From the NCBI RefSeq assembly GCF_018595675.2, contig NZ_CP092333.1, forward strand, positions 830,001 through 894,000: a DNA stretch of 64,000 bases. The letters are read 5' to 3'. Below are positions 52,717-61,972 of this stretch, piece after piece (position 1 is the first letter of the stretch; each line of letters starts with the position of its first letter). This stretch comes from Flavihumibacter fluvii. Lineage in GTDB: Bacteria; Bacteroidota; Bacteroidia; Chitinophagales; Chitinophagaceae. Position numbers and translations under genes: made by a program. A model generated the notes under the pieces. It saw nothing but the letters and a program-made list of their open reading frames with translations. It was not told where the DNA came from and did not search any database.

Positions 52717-53085
52717 ATGCGAAAAATATTTTTATTGATGTTCTTGTGCTTAACAGTTCTGATGATATCAGTATCATGTTCCAAGGATAATGAGGCCAGC
52801 CATGACAATGGCAGCTGTACAACGGAAGACCAGTCATTCGCTTCAGATATCCAACCCATATTCAATACTTATTGCACCAGTTGCCATAATAGTTCCAATC
52901 AATCCGGCGGACAAAACCTAACAAATTACGAGGGGGTAATGAATGCCATTGACAATGGCAAATTAATTGGCGTTATCACGCATGCATCCGGTTATCCGGC
53001 CATGCCCCAGGGAGCTGCGAAATTATCTGATTGTAACATATCAAAAATCAGTGCCTGGATAACACAGGGCGCATTGAATAATTAA
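52717..53085 (+). CDS. Small c-type-cytochrome-like lipoprotein
   Basis: 122 residues. Lipobox VSCSK near residue 21. A single haem site YCTSCHNSSNQ (CxxCH, about 53-57) and a Met candidate in YPAMPQGAAKLSDCNISKISAWITQG match the C-terminal part of the SprB-haem lipoprotein two genes upstream. Probable electron carrier anchored in the periplasm. 19 bases after the OB-fold gene, 29 before YceI. Confidence 0.85.
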   Translation: MRKIFLLMFLCLTVLMISVSCSKDNEASHDNGSCTTEDQSFASDIQPIFNTYCTSCHNSSNQSGGQNLTNYEGVMNAIDNGKLIGVITHASGYPAMPQGAAKLSDCNISKISAWITQGALNN

Positions 53086-53114
53086 GGAAGGCAGAGGTAA
53101 AATAATACAGCACC

Positions 53115-53654
53115 ATGCTTAGGATGACCTTATTAATTATCATGATCTGTTCCTATGCGACAGCGTTTTCGCAGCGTTATATTACCAGGAATGGTATAGC
53201 CCGTTTTTATTCCAGGACAGACCTTGAAGATATTGCGGCCGAGAACAAGCAGGTTATGGCTGTTCTTGATCCGGACAGCAGGTTGATAGCCGTATCTATG
53301 CTGATGAAAGGGTTCCTGTTTAAAAAAGAACTGATGCAGGATCATTTTAATGAAAATTATGTGGAGAGTGATCGTTTTCCAAAGGCCATTTTTGAAGGCA
53401 CTTTTGCTGAAACAATAGATATTTCCGAGAATGCTGTCACTAAACTATTATTCAAAGGAAAGCTTAGTCTTCATGGCGTTAGTCGTGAGGTCGCATTGCC
53501 GGCTACAGTAGTTGTGAAAAACGGCATTATTTCGGGCAACGCAGAATTTCAACTCGTTCCTGAAGATTACCAGATCAGGATCCCAAATCTGGTGCGGGAT
53601 AAAATTTCCAGGAAAGTTGATGTATTTATATCTGTAGACCTGAAAAAACAATGA
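53115..53654 (+). CDS. YceI family protein
   Basis: 179 residues with signal peptide to about 19 (MICSYATAFSQ). The YceI lipocalin-like barrel is seen from GIARFYSRTDLEDIAAENKQVMAVLDPDSRLIAVSMLMKGFLF to FPKAIFEGTF (about 22-100), then KGKLSLHGVSREVALPATV and IPNLVRDKISRKVDVFISVDL. YceI proteins bind isoprenoid-like lipids such as polyprenyl quinols. It overlaps the DUF5777 gene by four bases (ATGA). Confidence 0.9.
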   Translation: MLRMTLLIIMICSYATAFSQRYITRNGIARFYSRTDLEDIAAENKQVMAVLDPDSRLIAVSMLMKGFLFKKELMQDHFNENYVESDRFPKAIFEGTFAETIDISENAVTKLLFKGKLSLHGVSREVALPATVVVKNGIISGNAEFQLVPEDYQIRIPNLVRDKISRKVDVFISVDLKKQ

Positions 53655-54565
53655 AGCAAATACTGCATCGTATGACTTTTATAGCAAGGTTAATTATATG
53701 TGCTTTTATGATATTGAAGGTTGCCCAATTGAATGCCCAGAAGGATACCAGTTCGCTGTTGGCAATGGTCGGCGATGGAATGGATAACGGATCCCGCTTA
53801 CCTGTGAAGGCAACATTTAAGGGAACGTATATCCTGAATACCGCCAGTATTGAAAATGTGGGTAAAGGGGTATTGCAGGTAATGATCATGCACCGTTTTG
53901 GTAAAATCAGTGATGGCGCTTATGAGTTATTCGGATTGGATAACGCTACTATCAGGCTGGGGCTGGATTATGGAATTACTGAACGATTGATGGTCACAAT
54001 CGGGCGGAGTTCATTCGAGAAGGTATTTGACGGATCAATAAAATACCGGATCCTGCGCCAGACTTCCGGCAATAGCATGCCGGTATCACTGAGCCTGAAT
54101 ACAGGGCTTACCTATACTACCCTTCGATATCCAGATAAGCCATATATGAACGAAACGTTCCGGACTGATTATTTTACCCAGCTATTGCTGGCGCGGAAGT
54201 TCAGTTCGAATTTTTCCCTGCAGTTAACACCCAGCTGGATACATCAAAACCTGGTTCCGGATACATTAGATAAAAATAACCAGATTGTGTTGGGTGCAGG
54301 AGGAAGGATAAAGCTCACTAAGCGGCTAAGTATAAATGCTGAATATAACTACCTTTTTCCTAACCAGGTGGTGACGTACAAGGTGTACAATTCTTTTTCA
54401 GCCGGATTAGATATTGAAACAGGTGGTCATGTTTTCCAGTTTGTGTTCAGCAATTCCCGTGGCATGGTACCACCGGTTTTTTTAACCAATACAACAGATA
54501 GCTGGCGTGATGGGGGTATTTATTTTGGATTCAATATTTCCAGGGTATTTACTGTGAGAAAATAG
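53651..54565 (+). CDS. DUF5777 family outer-membrane beta-barrel protein
   Basis: 304 residues, signal peptide to about 29 (ILKVAQLNAQ). Beta-barrel strands alternate along the whole length: GTYILNTASIENVGKGVLQVMIMHRFG, DNATIRLGLDYGITERLMVTIGRSSFEKVFDGSIKYRILRQ, RLSINAEYNYLFPNQVVTYKVYNSFSAGLDIETGGHVFQF. This fits DUF5777, with no known function. It overlaps YceI by four bases and ends two bases from the convergent DUF218 gene, closing the cytochrome-YceI-barrel cluster. Confidence 0.88.
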   Translation: MKQILHRMTFIARLIICAFMILKVAQLNAQKDTSSLLAMVGDGMDNGSRLPVKATFKGTYILNTASIENVGKGVLQVMIMHRFGKISDGAYELFGLDNATIRLGLDYGITERLMVTIGRSSFEKVFDGSIKYRILRQTSGNSMPVSLSLNTGLTYTTLRYPDKPYMNETFRTDYFTQLLLARKFSSNFSLQLTPSWIHQNLVPDTLDKNNQIVLGAGGRIKLTKRLSINAEYNYLFPNQVVTYKVYNSFSAGLDIETGGHVFQFVFSNSRGMVPPVFLTNTTDSWRDGGIYFGFNISRVFTVRK

Positions 54566-54567
54566 GA

Positions 54568-55245
54568 TTATTCATAAGCGTTTTGGTTGATGTGCTTACC
54601 CCTGGTTCCGCGTAGCCTATCCAGGAATCCCTGGCGTTTTGAAAGAGGTTGGAAAGGATCAATCCGTATGGTGTCGAAACTGAGTACCGGATCGGTAATG
54701 GTTGGTTGTAGTTTTTTTAAGGTATCAAGGACTATAGGCAACATGCCGATATCCGGACTCAGTTTTTTCCGGGTAAACCTGCGAAGCATTTTCGTCTGGA
54801 ATGGATCTGATGCCAGTGCGATCCTGGAAAACCCAAGTTTCCCCGCTTTTTTGTAGGAATAGTAAATATTCTCTGTGCTATGTTCAGCCAGTGTTTCAGT
54901 AAAAACATGTTCTGCCGGAATTCCAAGCGCCCGCGCATACATACCCATTACATCACCTTCTTTAAATGGTGTAGAAACGGCTGCCCCGGAATACATGACA
55001 TTCCGGGTTATTCCACGTTTAAATAAATAAAGTGACCAGGTTATACGCGCCTTCATGGTAGTACTCCAGCTTCCATTTTCCAGGGGTACACCAGGAATTA
55101 TGACCAGGTCATAAGGGGCAGCGTTTTCAGCTTCGGAAAGCAATTTCTTTGTTGCTTTTGATGAATAGGAGCAAGATAAGTTCACTGCGATAATCATGAT
55201 GAACAGTACAAATAGAAGGGACCGAATTACACAGGTATACATCAT
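54568..55245 (-). CDS. YdcF/DUF218-family lipoprotein
   Basis: 225 residues from ATG 55245 (or the next one at 55242); the longer frame to 55359 adds 38 residues with extra hydrophobic stretches and no clear signal. The chosen start gives a signal (LLFVLFIMIIAVNLSCS) with a lipobox. DUF218 core: YDLVIIPGVPLENGSWSTTMKARITWSLYLFKRGITRNVMYSGAAV (about 45-90), AEHVFTETLAEHSTENIYYS and SRIALASDPFQTKM. YdcF/SanA-like proteins act in envelope maintenance; a detailed role is unknown. Confidence 0.83.
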   Translation of the reverse strand: MMYTCVIRSLLFVLFIMIIAVNLSCSYSSKATKKLLSEAENAAPYDLVIIPGVPLENGSWSTTMKARITWSLYLFKRGITRNVMYSGAAVSTPFKEGDVMGMYARALGIPAEHVFTETLAEHSTENIYYSYKKAGKLGFSRIALASDPFQTKMLRRFTRKKLSPDIGMLPIVLDTLKKLQPTITDPVLSFDTIRIDPFQPLSKRQGFLDRLRGTRGKHINQNAYE

Positions 55246-55390
55246 ATTGAAAAGTAAGCAGATTCCAATTGCGGACAATAGCCGTATCAAAAGCGGACAG
55301 GTTATTTTACAAAAAAAATATAAATATTTAATAATCAATGCATTGCCTGATTGGCACATAATTCGCTGAAATCAAGCTAAAGAACCAACC

Positions 55391-56434
55391 ATGAAAAAAA
55401 TACTGGTATTGGGATTTGTGTTATTAATGGGACAAGCCTATGCACAGGATAAAGTTGGAACCCGACCTTACCTGAGCAGGAGCCTCGATAATGAAGCAAT
55501 CAGGAAGGTACAGGTAGAAACATCCGGCGGCAATATTTCTGTAATGGGTGTGGATGCTGAAGCCAGGCTAGAGGTTTTTGTATTGACAAATAATGGCCGG
55601 GAATCAAGCCTGTCAAGGGAAGAATTACAAAAAAAGCTGGAGCAGGATTATGAGATGCGTATTGCTGTTTCAAACAATCAACTAATAGCCATTGCCAAAC
55701 CGAGGTCGTTTAATGGCAACTGGGGGCGAAACAATTTATCGATTTCATTCCGGGTATATGTGCCCAAAAGTGTATCCAGTAAACTTACTACCAGTGGCGG
55801 AAATATTGTATTGAAAGACCTCACCGGTGGTGACCAGGATTTCACGACCAGTGGTGGAAATTTATCCGTTGAACGTACAACCGGCAGCCTGAAAGGTGTA
55901 ACCTCCGGTGGGAATATTACTGTTATTGATGCAAAAAATGAGATCGACCTGTCTACCAGTGGGGGGAATATTAGAGCTGAACGTTGTGAGGGCCAGGTAA
56001 AGCTGACCACTTCCGGTGGTTCACTTTACCTGAACCAGTTAGATGGTACTATCCGTGCTACGACCAGTGGTGGATCTGTGGATGGTGAAAATATAATTGG
56101 TGACCTGTCTGCCCATACATCAGGCGGAAATATTGACCTGGATAATTTATGCGCTTCGCTTGAAACATCTACGAGTGGTGGAAATATCAGGATAAGTATG
56201 AAATCCCTTGGCAAGTTTGTGAAAATATCCAATTCAGGTGGAAATATAGACCTGGTTATTCCTTCCGGTAAAGGGATCAATGTTAACCTGAAGGCTGACC
56301 GGATAAAAACTTCCAACCTTGAAAATTTCCAGGGTGATGCAGAAGAACACCATATCAAGGGAACCCTTAATGGTGGCGGAATCCCTGTTGAAGTCCATGC
56401 GGGAGGCGGAAGGATCAGTCTAACCCTGAAATAA
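55391..56434 (+). CDS. DUF4097 family beta-strand-repeat protein, secreted
   Basis: 347 residues with signal peptide to about 19 (LLMGQAYAQD). Residues 45-290 carry at least nine copies of TSGG(N/S) followed by a strand (TSGGNISVMG, TSGGNIVLKDL, TSGGNLSVERT, TSGGNITVID, TSGGNIRAE, TSGGSLYLN, TSGGSVDGE, TSGGNIDLDN, TSGGNIRISM, NSGGNIDLV), spaced about 16-20 residues, forming a stacked beta-solenoid of the DUF4097 kind. Its GGGISLTL end closes the stack. No enzymatic site. It follows a divergent promoter region shared with the DUF218 gene. Confidence 0.9.
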   Translation: MKKILVLGFVLLMGQAYAQDKVGTRPYLSRSLDNEAIRKVQVETSGGNISVMGVDAEARLEVFVLTNNGRESSLSREELQKKLEQDYEMRIAVSNNQLIAIAKPRSFNGNWGRNNLSISFRVYVPKSVSSKLTTSGGNIVLKDLTGGDQDFTTSGGNLSVERTTGSLKGVTSGGNITVIDAKNEIDLSTSGGNIRAERCEGQVKLTTSGGSLYLNQLDGTIRATTSGGSVDGENIIGDLSAHTSGGNIDLDNLCASLETSTSGGNIRISMKSLGKFVKISNSGGNIDLVIPSGKGINVNLKADRIKTSNLENFQGDAEEHHIKGTLNGGGIPVEVHAGGGRISLTLK

Positions 56435-56501
56435 TTTCGGCAATACAAATAGGGGTAAAGGAACACTAAGTTGTCGAAGTATAGAATAAAAAAAAATTAC
56501 C

Positions 56502-57131
56502 ATGAAGCACAACTTTTTTTTGGCCCTTATCCTCTTTGGATGTATGCTGTCTTTGCCTGTTTCGGCACAGGAGAACCAAACCATTTTTAATAGCGCTGGC
56601 ATAAAGCATTCCAGTGGTTATGGCGCAGTATCCAATAAGTTCACTACCATTAATGGCTATTTTGCCAATATGCCTGAAGTGTATGGTGGCTGGTTTATCA
56701 ACCGTAGTTTTATGATTGGGTTAGAAGGTGCTGCAACCACTAATTATATTCCGGTTCCATTGGACAAGCAGGATTGGAATGGTACTAAAATGACCTACCA
56801 ATATGGGCAGTTCGGACTGATGATGGAATATGTAATAGCATCAGATAGAAAGGTTCACCTGAACCTGAACCTGATGACTGGTACCGGTTTTCTTTTGCAA
56901 TACGACCGGGATGATTTTTCGGACTGGCATTTTGAAGACCACGATGTGAATACGCATTTTTTTTTAGTCCTGGAACCCGGGGCGCAACTAGAATTCAACT
57001 TCCTGAAGTGGATGCGGTTTAGTCCGGGGGTTTCCTACCGCCGTGTATTTAACAGTCAGGCATCCGGACTATCCGATAATGATCTGAGTGGGTTCTCGGG
57101 TAACTTAACCCTGAAATTTGGCCGCTTTTGA
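56502..57131 (+). CDS. Small outer-membrane beta-barrel-like protein
   Basis: 209 residues with signal peptide to about 22 (LSLPVSAQE). Amphipathic strands alternate through the mature part: GYGAVSNKFTTINGYFANMPEVYGGWFINRSFMIGLEGAATTNYI, YGQFGLMMEYVIASDRKVHLNLNLMTGTGFLLQYD, HFFLVLEPGAQLEFNFLKWMRFSPGVSYRRVF, ending in a hydrophobic-aromatic FGRF as in barrels. No named family. It is 67 bases after the DUF4097 gene on the same strand. Confidence 0.75.
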   Translation: MKHNFFLALILFGCMLSLPVSAQENQTIFNSAGIKHSSGYGAVSNKFTTINGYFANMPEVYGGWFINRSFMIGLEGAATTNYIPVPLDKQDWNGTKMTYQYGQFGLMMEYVIASDRKVHLNLNLMTGTGFLLQYDRDDFSDWHFEDHDVNTHFFLVLEPGAQLEFNFLKWMRFSPGVSYRRVFNSQASGLSDNDLSGFSGNLTLKFGRF

Positions 57132-57152
57132 ATTTACCGGGATGCCCAATTA

Positions 57153-58736
57153 TTAGTGTGCGGCAGCTGCGGCAGCTAAATCGGCTTTAGTGCTTTTTTT
57201 GGTTTTAATCATCAGGACAAAAGGAACGCAAACCAGGAACAGCAACCCGATATATAAGAATACATCCATGTAGGAGAGTACAGAAGCCTGGCGCATTACA
57301 GCATTGTCCATCATCTTGTGGGCACTGCTGATGGCCTGGTTTTCTGGCATTCCACCAGAGATAAAACGGGCAACCAGCGCATTTAGTTTTGATTGGTACA
57401 ATGGGTTGTCCGCGGTATAATTTTCAAGGAGGTTTGACCGGTATACCTGGTTTTGTTTAGACATATAGGTAGTGATCAGTGCAATACCAAACGAGCCGCC
57501 CAATTGTCGCATCATCCCGGTAAAGGCAGCACCCTGGCCAATTTCCTTTCCCTTCAGGGTTGATAAGGATAGGGTAGTGATCGGTATAAACAACATCCCC
57601 ATTCCAATGCCACGCATGATCAGCATCCAGAAAAAATTATCAGCAGCTGTATCTGGCGTTAATACTTTGTACCCCCAGAAACTATATACAAAAAAGACCA
57701 CCATGCCTATAGCCACCAATAAAGGCTGGCTCACTCCTTTTTGAAGAAGTTTGCCGATTAAAGGCATCATTATGGCTGTGGTCAGGGCAGCAGGAACCAT
57801 CAACATGCCGGCCTGTTGGGCCGTCCAGCCTAATGTACTTTGTGTATATAATGGGATAATAAAAGTTGATCCGTATAATCCAAAACCAAGAATGAATGAC
57901 ATTACTGTACCAATTCGAAGGTTCCCATTCTTTAAAACCCTAAGGTCTACAATAGGATTCTCATAGGTTAATTCACGCCAGATGAAGAAAAAGAAGCCAA
58001 GTATCGCTGCAATGACAGTATATGTGATCATGGAACTATTAAACCAGTCTTCTTCTTGGCCGCGTTCCAGTACAAATTGCAATGATCCGACGCAGGTGGC
58101 CAGGAATACTATGCCCCAGTAATCGACCTGGCTGGCCAGGGATTTTTCGCTGTATTTGGGGCTACGAACAAATTCCATGATCATTACGGCAGCAATGATA
58201 CCAATAGGAATGTTGATATAAAATATATAGGGCCAGGAAAAATTTGTGGTGATATATCCACCCAAAGGAGGTCCGAGTGTAGGCCCAATGATAACCCCAA
58301 GGCCGTATATAGCCTGTGCCATCCCTCTTTTTTCAGGGGGATAACTTTCGGTAATGATAGTTTGTGAAGTCACCAATAAAGCGCCGCCCCCCAAGCCCTG
58401 TACAAAACGGAAGAAAACAAGTTCCCAGATATTGGTGGCATTTCCGCATAAAAATGAAAATATGGTGAAGATGACCACAGAAGCAGCGAAATAATTACGA
58501 CGGCCAAATTGCTGCGATAACCAGCTGGTCATTGGAACAACAATAACATTACCTATAGCATACGCAGTAATCACCCAGCCAACTTCACTCAATGTGGCGC
58601 CCATATTTCCCTTCATATCATTCAGGGCAACGTTTACAATGGTGGAGTCTACAATTTCAAGGAGGGCACACATGATTGCGGTGATGGTAATGATCACCCG
58701 TCTGCTACCATATTCCACTAAGGATTCCTGTTGCAT
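57153..58736 (-). CDS. DHA2 family MFS drug efflux transporter (EmrB-like)
   Basis: 527 residues with fourteen hydrophobic helices. LLEIVDSTIVNVALNDM (about 24-40) is the DHA2 signature, SQQFGRRNYF the loop-2 motif, and FRFVQGLGGGALLVTSQTIITESYPPEKRGMAQAIYG the motif C region. A C-terminal Ala-rich tail. EmrB works with a HlyD-type adaptor and an outer-membrane TolC, which are the next genes upstream in this operon. Probably exports hydrophobic drugs or toxic compounds. Confidence 0.93.
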   Translation of the reverse strand: MQQESLVEYGSRRVIITITAIMCALLEIVDSTIVNVALNDMKGNMGATLSEVGWVITAYAIGNVIVVPMTSWLSQQFGRRNYFAASVVIFTIFSFLCGNATNIWELVFFRFVQGLGGGALLVTSQTIITESYPPEKRGMAQAIYGLGVIIGPTLGPPLGGYITTNFSWPYIFYINIPIGIIAAVMIMEFVRSPKYSEKSLASQVDYWGIVFLATCVGSLQFVLERGQEEDWFNSSMITYTVIAAILGFFFFIWRELTYENPIVDLRVLKNGNLRIGTVMSFILGFGLYGSTFIIPLYTQSTLGWTAQQAGMLMVPAALTTAIMMPLIGKLLQKGVSQPLLVAIGMVVFFVYSFWGYKVLTPDTAADNFFWMLIMRGIGMGMLFIPITTLSLSTLKGKEIGQGAAFTGMMRQLGGSFGIALITTYMSKQNQVYRSNLLENYTADNPLYQSKLNALVARFISGGMPENQAISSAHKMMDNAVMRQASVLSYMDVFLYIGLLFLVCVPFVLMIKTKKSTKADLAAAAAAH

Positions 58737-58746
58737 AATTTTATAC

Positions 58747-59853
58747 TTAGTCTAAATGAACATCAACCATAACATTCATGCCTGGACGAAGTTTCGCCAG
58801 CTTTTCCGTGCCTTCGGTGAATTCAATTTTTACCGGCACACGCTGTACCACTTTTACAAAGTTTCCGCTGGCATTATCAGGGGGCAGCAAAGAGAAACGC
58901 GATCCGGTAGCAGGAGAGAAGGAGCTGACTTTAGCCTCAAATTTCTGTCCTGGAAACGCATCTGCAGAGATGGTGGTTTTCTGGCCCTCTGCCATTTTAT
59001 CCAGTTGTGTTTCTTTGAAATTGGCAACTACCCATATCGAATTGCTCTGCACCAATGAAAATCCGGTTTGCCCGGCTTGAATAAACTGACCGGGATGTAC
59101 ATTTACCTTTGAAACCTTGCCATCTGCTGCTGCAGTAACCACTGTATAGGAAAGGTTCAGTTTTGCATTTTCCAATTCCGCTTCCCTTTGTAAAATAGTG
59201 GCATTAGAAACATTGATTTGCTTAGCAGTAGCATTTGATTGAGATGCCGTTGCCTTACTTTGCCGGATGGCTACTTTTTTCTGTTCTTCCAGCACCTGCA
59301 ATTGCTTATCTGCCGTTTGTTTGGCCGCTAAAACCTGCTCGTATTGCTGTTGGGTTATGCTATGGTCGGCAATGAGATTGTCATACCGCTTCAGGTCTTC
59401 CTGCGTTCTCCACTGGTTTACTTTGGCAGTTTCAATTTGCGCCTCGATGGTTGCAACATTCGCTTCAGTAGTTGCAATATTAGCTACAGATGCGCTGGTA
59501 GTGGCTTCAGCGGCGCCGAGATTGTTTTTTGCGGCAATGACTGCTGCTTCTGCCTGCTGCACTTTGATCAGGTAATCACGGTTATCCAGTATCATAAGGG
59601 TGTCGCCTTTTTTCACGAGTTGGTTATCTTTCACCAGTACGGATGTTATATATCCGCTGACACGGGGAATAACCGGACTAATATCTGCTTCCACCTGCGC
59701 ATCATCAGTTTCTTCATGGTGCAGGGCATGCTGGTATTTCGTAATGCCGAATGCGGCACCACCGATTACAAGTATGGCGAATACCACCATAAAGCGGATA
59801 TTGATTTTCTTTTTTCCTGCTACAGGAATAGGTTGATTTGATGTTGGTTCCAT
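58747..59853 (-). CDS. HlyD-family periplasmic adaptor (EmrA-like)
   Basis: 368 residues. One N-terminal helix (about 21-43, FMVVFAILVIGGAAFGITKY), a biotinyl-lipoyl-like domain (VIPRVSGYITSVLVKDNQLVKKGDTLMILD, about 62-91), a long coiled-coil hairpin (about 95-225) with Ala, Gln and Glu, and a beta-barrel region ending in VPVKIEFTEGTEKLAKLRPGMNVMVDV. It joins EmrB to TolC across the periplasm. Ten bases from emrB, 29 from tolC. Confidence 0.93.
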   Translation of the reverse strand: MEPTSNQPIPVAGKKKINIRFMVVFAILVIGGAAFGITKYQHALHHEETDDAQVEADISPVIPRVSGYITSVLVKDNQLVKKGDTLMILDNRDYLIKVQQAEAAVIAAKNNLGAAEATTSASVANIATTEANVATIEAQIETAKVNQWRTQEDLKRYDNLIADHSITQQQYEQVLAAKQTADKQLQVLEEQKKVAIRQSKATASQSNATAKQINVSNATILQREAELENAKLNLSYTVVTAAADGKVSKVNVHPGQFIQAGQTGFSLVQSNSIWVVANFKETQLDKMAEGQKTTISADAFPGQKFEAKVSSFSPATGSRFSLLPPDNASGNFVKVVQRVPVKIEFTEGTEKLAKLRPGMNVMVDVHLD

Positions 59854-59882
59854 AATTGGTTCAAAGCTTTAAGAAAACGTAA

Positions 59883-61229
59883 TTATTTTGAAGATGTAAA
59901 ATTCTGTGAAATGATACCGGCGGTTTCAGCCAGTTTATAATTGCTTACCTGTGCATCTGCTTTAGAAAATTCATAATTTAACTGGGCACGCAGTCGCGCC
60001 ACATTTGCATCAAGTACTTCCTGGGTCGTAGCTATACTGTTCCTGAATTTATTTGAAACTATGCGATAGTTTTCATTAGCCTGGTCAACCGCTTTTTCCA
60101 GCACAGTAATCCTTTTATCGGCCAGTATTGCGTCCTGGTAATCTTTATTCAGTTGCAGGGAAATATTATCATTAAGCAAGCCCTGGCTGATCTGGATCTG
60201 CTGTTGTCTTGCTTCAGCCTGGCTCACTTTTGCTTTCGTTTTCCAGATTGAAGAAATGTTGTATTTGACGCCAATACCAACATTTACTGCAAGATCTATC
60301 CGCATTAATCCGGGAATATTAGCTGCAACATAACCAGCGGTAGCTGCAATACCTGGATAGAGATCACTACGGGCAGCAACAATTGCTGCACTACCGGCTT
60401 TTTCCCTTTCTTTAAGGGCGGCCATATCTTTTCTATTCTGGCTGGCGATATTTTCCCATTCTTCCAGCGGTTTATCAGCCACCCGGATGCCTTCAGGAAG
60501 GGAAGTCTTAAAACTTGTATCAGTTGGAAGCCCGAGCATGATATTCATATTTACATTAGCCAGCTTACGGTCTTTTTCTGCCTCTAACAGCGCTAATTCC
60601 AGGTTGGAAACTTCCAGTTGTGCTTTTAATAAGTCATTCCTTGCAAGCACACCATTTTTTTCAAGGCTGGAGTAGTCTTTCACTCTTTGGTTTGATTCGG
60701 CAAGGGTTTCTTTTACGACACTGATGGCTGCATCCGCCTTATATAGATTCGTATAGGCCTGAATGGTGTTTTCGATGATCGCATTACGGTCATGCTCACT
60801 GTCCAGCCTGGCTGCAATGGCCAGGTATCGCGCGCTTTCAATGCCCGATTTGATTTTAAATCCAGTAAACAAAGGCTGGCTTACATTCAGCATACCGTAC
60901 AAGGCACTGTTCACTTTTATAGGTTGTTGTGCACCGCCACCACTATTATTGTTTTTTAAACTTTCATCGAGGGTAATAGAAGGGGTTGGTAACCATAATG
61001 CAGATCCGGAAACACCAGCTTCAGGTAACCTGCTATCTTCAGCCTGTTTCAACAGCGCATTGGCCTCATTGATTTTAGCCTGGTTAAGTTTTACCTGTTT
61101 GCTGTTTTTAAGGCTCAGTTCTACAGCCTGGTCCAACGTCAATGCCTTATTTTCCTGTGCAAGTAAAGGATATGAAAAGGTAGCCAGTACAACACCAATA
61201 CATGTTGTTATTTTTAAATAATGCTTCAT
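59883..61229 (-). CDS. TolC family outer-membrane efflux protein
   Basis: 448 residues with signal peptide to about 24 (YPLLAQENK). Two repeated helical halves of the TolC hairpin type are present: LTLDQAVELSLKNSKQVKLNQAKINEANALLKQAEDSRLPEAGVSGS and VAARSDLYPGIAATAGYVAANIP...KYNISSIWKTKAKVSQAEARQQQIQISQGLLND. The outer-membrane exit channel of this efflux operon. 19 bases downstream of tetR. Confidence 0.93.
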   Translation of the reverse strand: MKHYLKITTCIGVVLATFSYPLLAQENKALTLDQAVELSLKNSKQVKLNQAKINEANALLKQAEDSRLPEAGVSGSALWLPTPSITLDESLKNNNSGGGAQQPIKVNSALYGMLNVSQPLFTGFKIKSGIESARYLAIAARLDSEHDRNAIIENTIQAYTNLYKADAAISVVKETLAESNQRVKDYSSLEKNGVLARNDLLKAQLEVSNLELALLEAEKDRKLANVNMNIMLGLPTDTSFKTSLPEGIRVADKPLEEWENIASQNRKDMAALKEREKAGSAAIVAARSDLYPGIAATAGYVAANIPGLMRIDLAVNVGIGVKYNISSIWKTKAKVSQAEARQQQIQISQGLLNDNISLQLNKDYQDAILADKRITVLEKAVDQANENYRIVSNKFRNSIATTQEVLDANVARLRAQLNYEFSKADAQVSNYKLAETAGIISQNFTSSK

Positions 61230-61248
61230 CTATATATTATTGTATGCT

Positions 61249-61923
61249 TTAAGTAGTGGGTTCAGTATTTTTTTCAGGCAGGGATAAGGCGGCTTTCATC
61301 ATATGGTACAAATGTGCATTTAACTTTTTTCGCAGCATTTCAATGAATTCATCATTTTGCATTTTCTCGGCATTGTAAATCATTTTCAGGTACTCGGTAT
61401 TATTGCAAACACTCATCATTGTTCCCATTATGGTATGCATCATGAGGGTAACATCAACATTTGCTTTGAAGAAGTGATTTGCCTGGCCTTCTTCGATCAG
61501 CCTGGCGACCATACGCTGGTTGCGTTGTTTGGTGGCATTTACAATTTTGCTGATTTCCTTTACTTCCTTAATAGCCGGTTCACGTGTCATGATCTGGAAA
61601 AATGAAAAATTATCCAACCATTTACCTACATAATTCTGTACCAATACCTCCAGTTTCTGAAAGGGGTCAAGCATGGTGTTATCCAGCAGGGATTGTAAAA
61701 GCACACGGCTGGAACCAATCCGGTATACAAAGAGGGCCTCCAGCAATTTTTCCTTAGATCCGAAATAGTAAGAGATCATGGCCACATTTATGCCGGCTGC
61801 CTGGGAAATATCCCTGACTGAGGTCGCCGCATATCCCTTTTCGGAGATCAATTTTTCGGTGGCCATCAAAATACTGACCTGTTTTTCAGAATAAATAATG
61901 TCCTGATCGAGATTTTCTTCCAT
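61249..61923 (-). CDS. TetR/AcrR family transcriptional repressor
   Basis: 224 residues. The N-terminal helix-turn-helix is at about 20-65: ILMATEKLISEKGYAATSVRDISQAAGINVAMISYYFGSKEKLLEAL. The C-terminal ligand domain is of the TetR_C/AcrR type with VQNYVGKWLDNFSFFQIMTREPAIKE. It probably represses its own efflux operon: two near-palindromic sites lie right before the gene. ATG 61923 is almost on the -7 element, giving a near-leaderless message; Met20 is an alternative start. Confidence 0.93.
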   Translation of the reverse strand: MEENLDQDIIYSEKQVSILMATEKLISEKGYAATSVRDISQAAGINVAMISYYFGSKEKLLEALFVYRIGSSRVLLQSLLDNTMLDPFQKLEVLVQNYVGKWLDNFSFFQIMTREPAIKEVKEISKIVNATKQRNQRMVARLIEEGQANHFFKANVDVTLMMHTIMGTMMSVCNNTEYLKMIYNAEKMQNDEFIEMLRKKLNAHLYHMMKAALSLPEKNTEPTT

Positions 61924-61930
61924 TGTCTGA

Positions 61931-61938
61931 CAAAATTA
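61931..61938 (-). promoter_or_regulatory. Bacteroidota-type -7 element of the tetR-efflux operon
   Basis: On the minus strand the sequence is TAATTTTG, a perfect TAnnTTTG element; 19 bases further upstream a TTTA resembles the -33 TTTG box. It overlaps the first operator palindrome, consistent with self-repression. The expected RNA start falls near the ATG at 61923. Confidence 0.5.
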
Positions 61939-61972
61939 AACAATTGTTTGATTTAATTAAACGATTGTTTAA
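61936..61972. promoter_or_regulatory. Double TetR operator
   Basis: TTAAACAATTGTTTGA (61936-61951) and TTAAACGATTGTTTAA (61957-61972) are two near-palindromes of one motif, centre to centre 21 bases apart, or two helical turns. They lie in the 104-base gap between divergent tetR and the EamA gene. The arrangement fits two TetR dimers on the same DNA face; both directions may be controlled. Confidence 0.65.

Noticed and set aside
55500-56250. CRISPR-like regular repeats
   Set aside because: The periodicity comes from the TSGG protein repeats; the DNA copies are imperfect and lie in an open frame.
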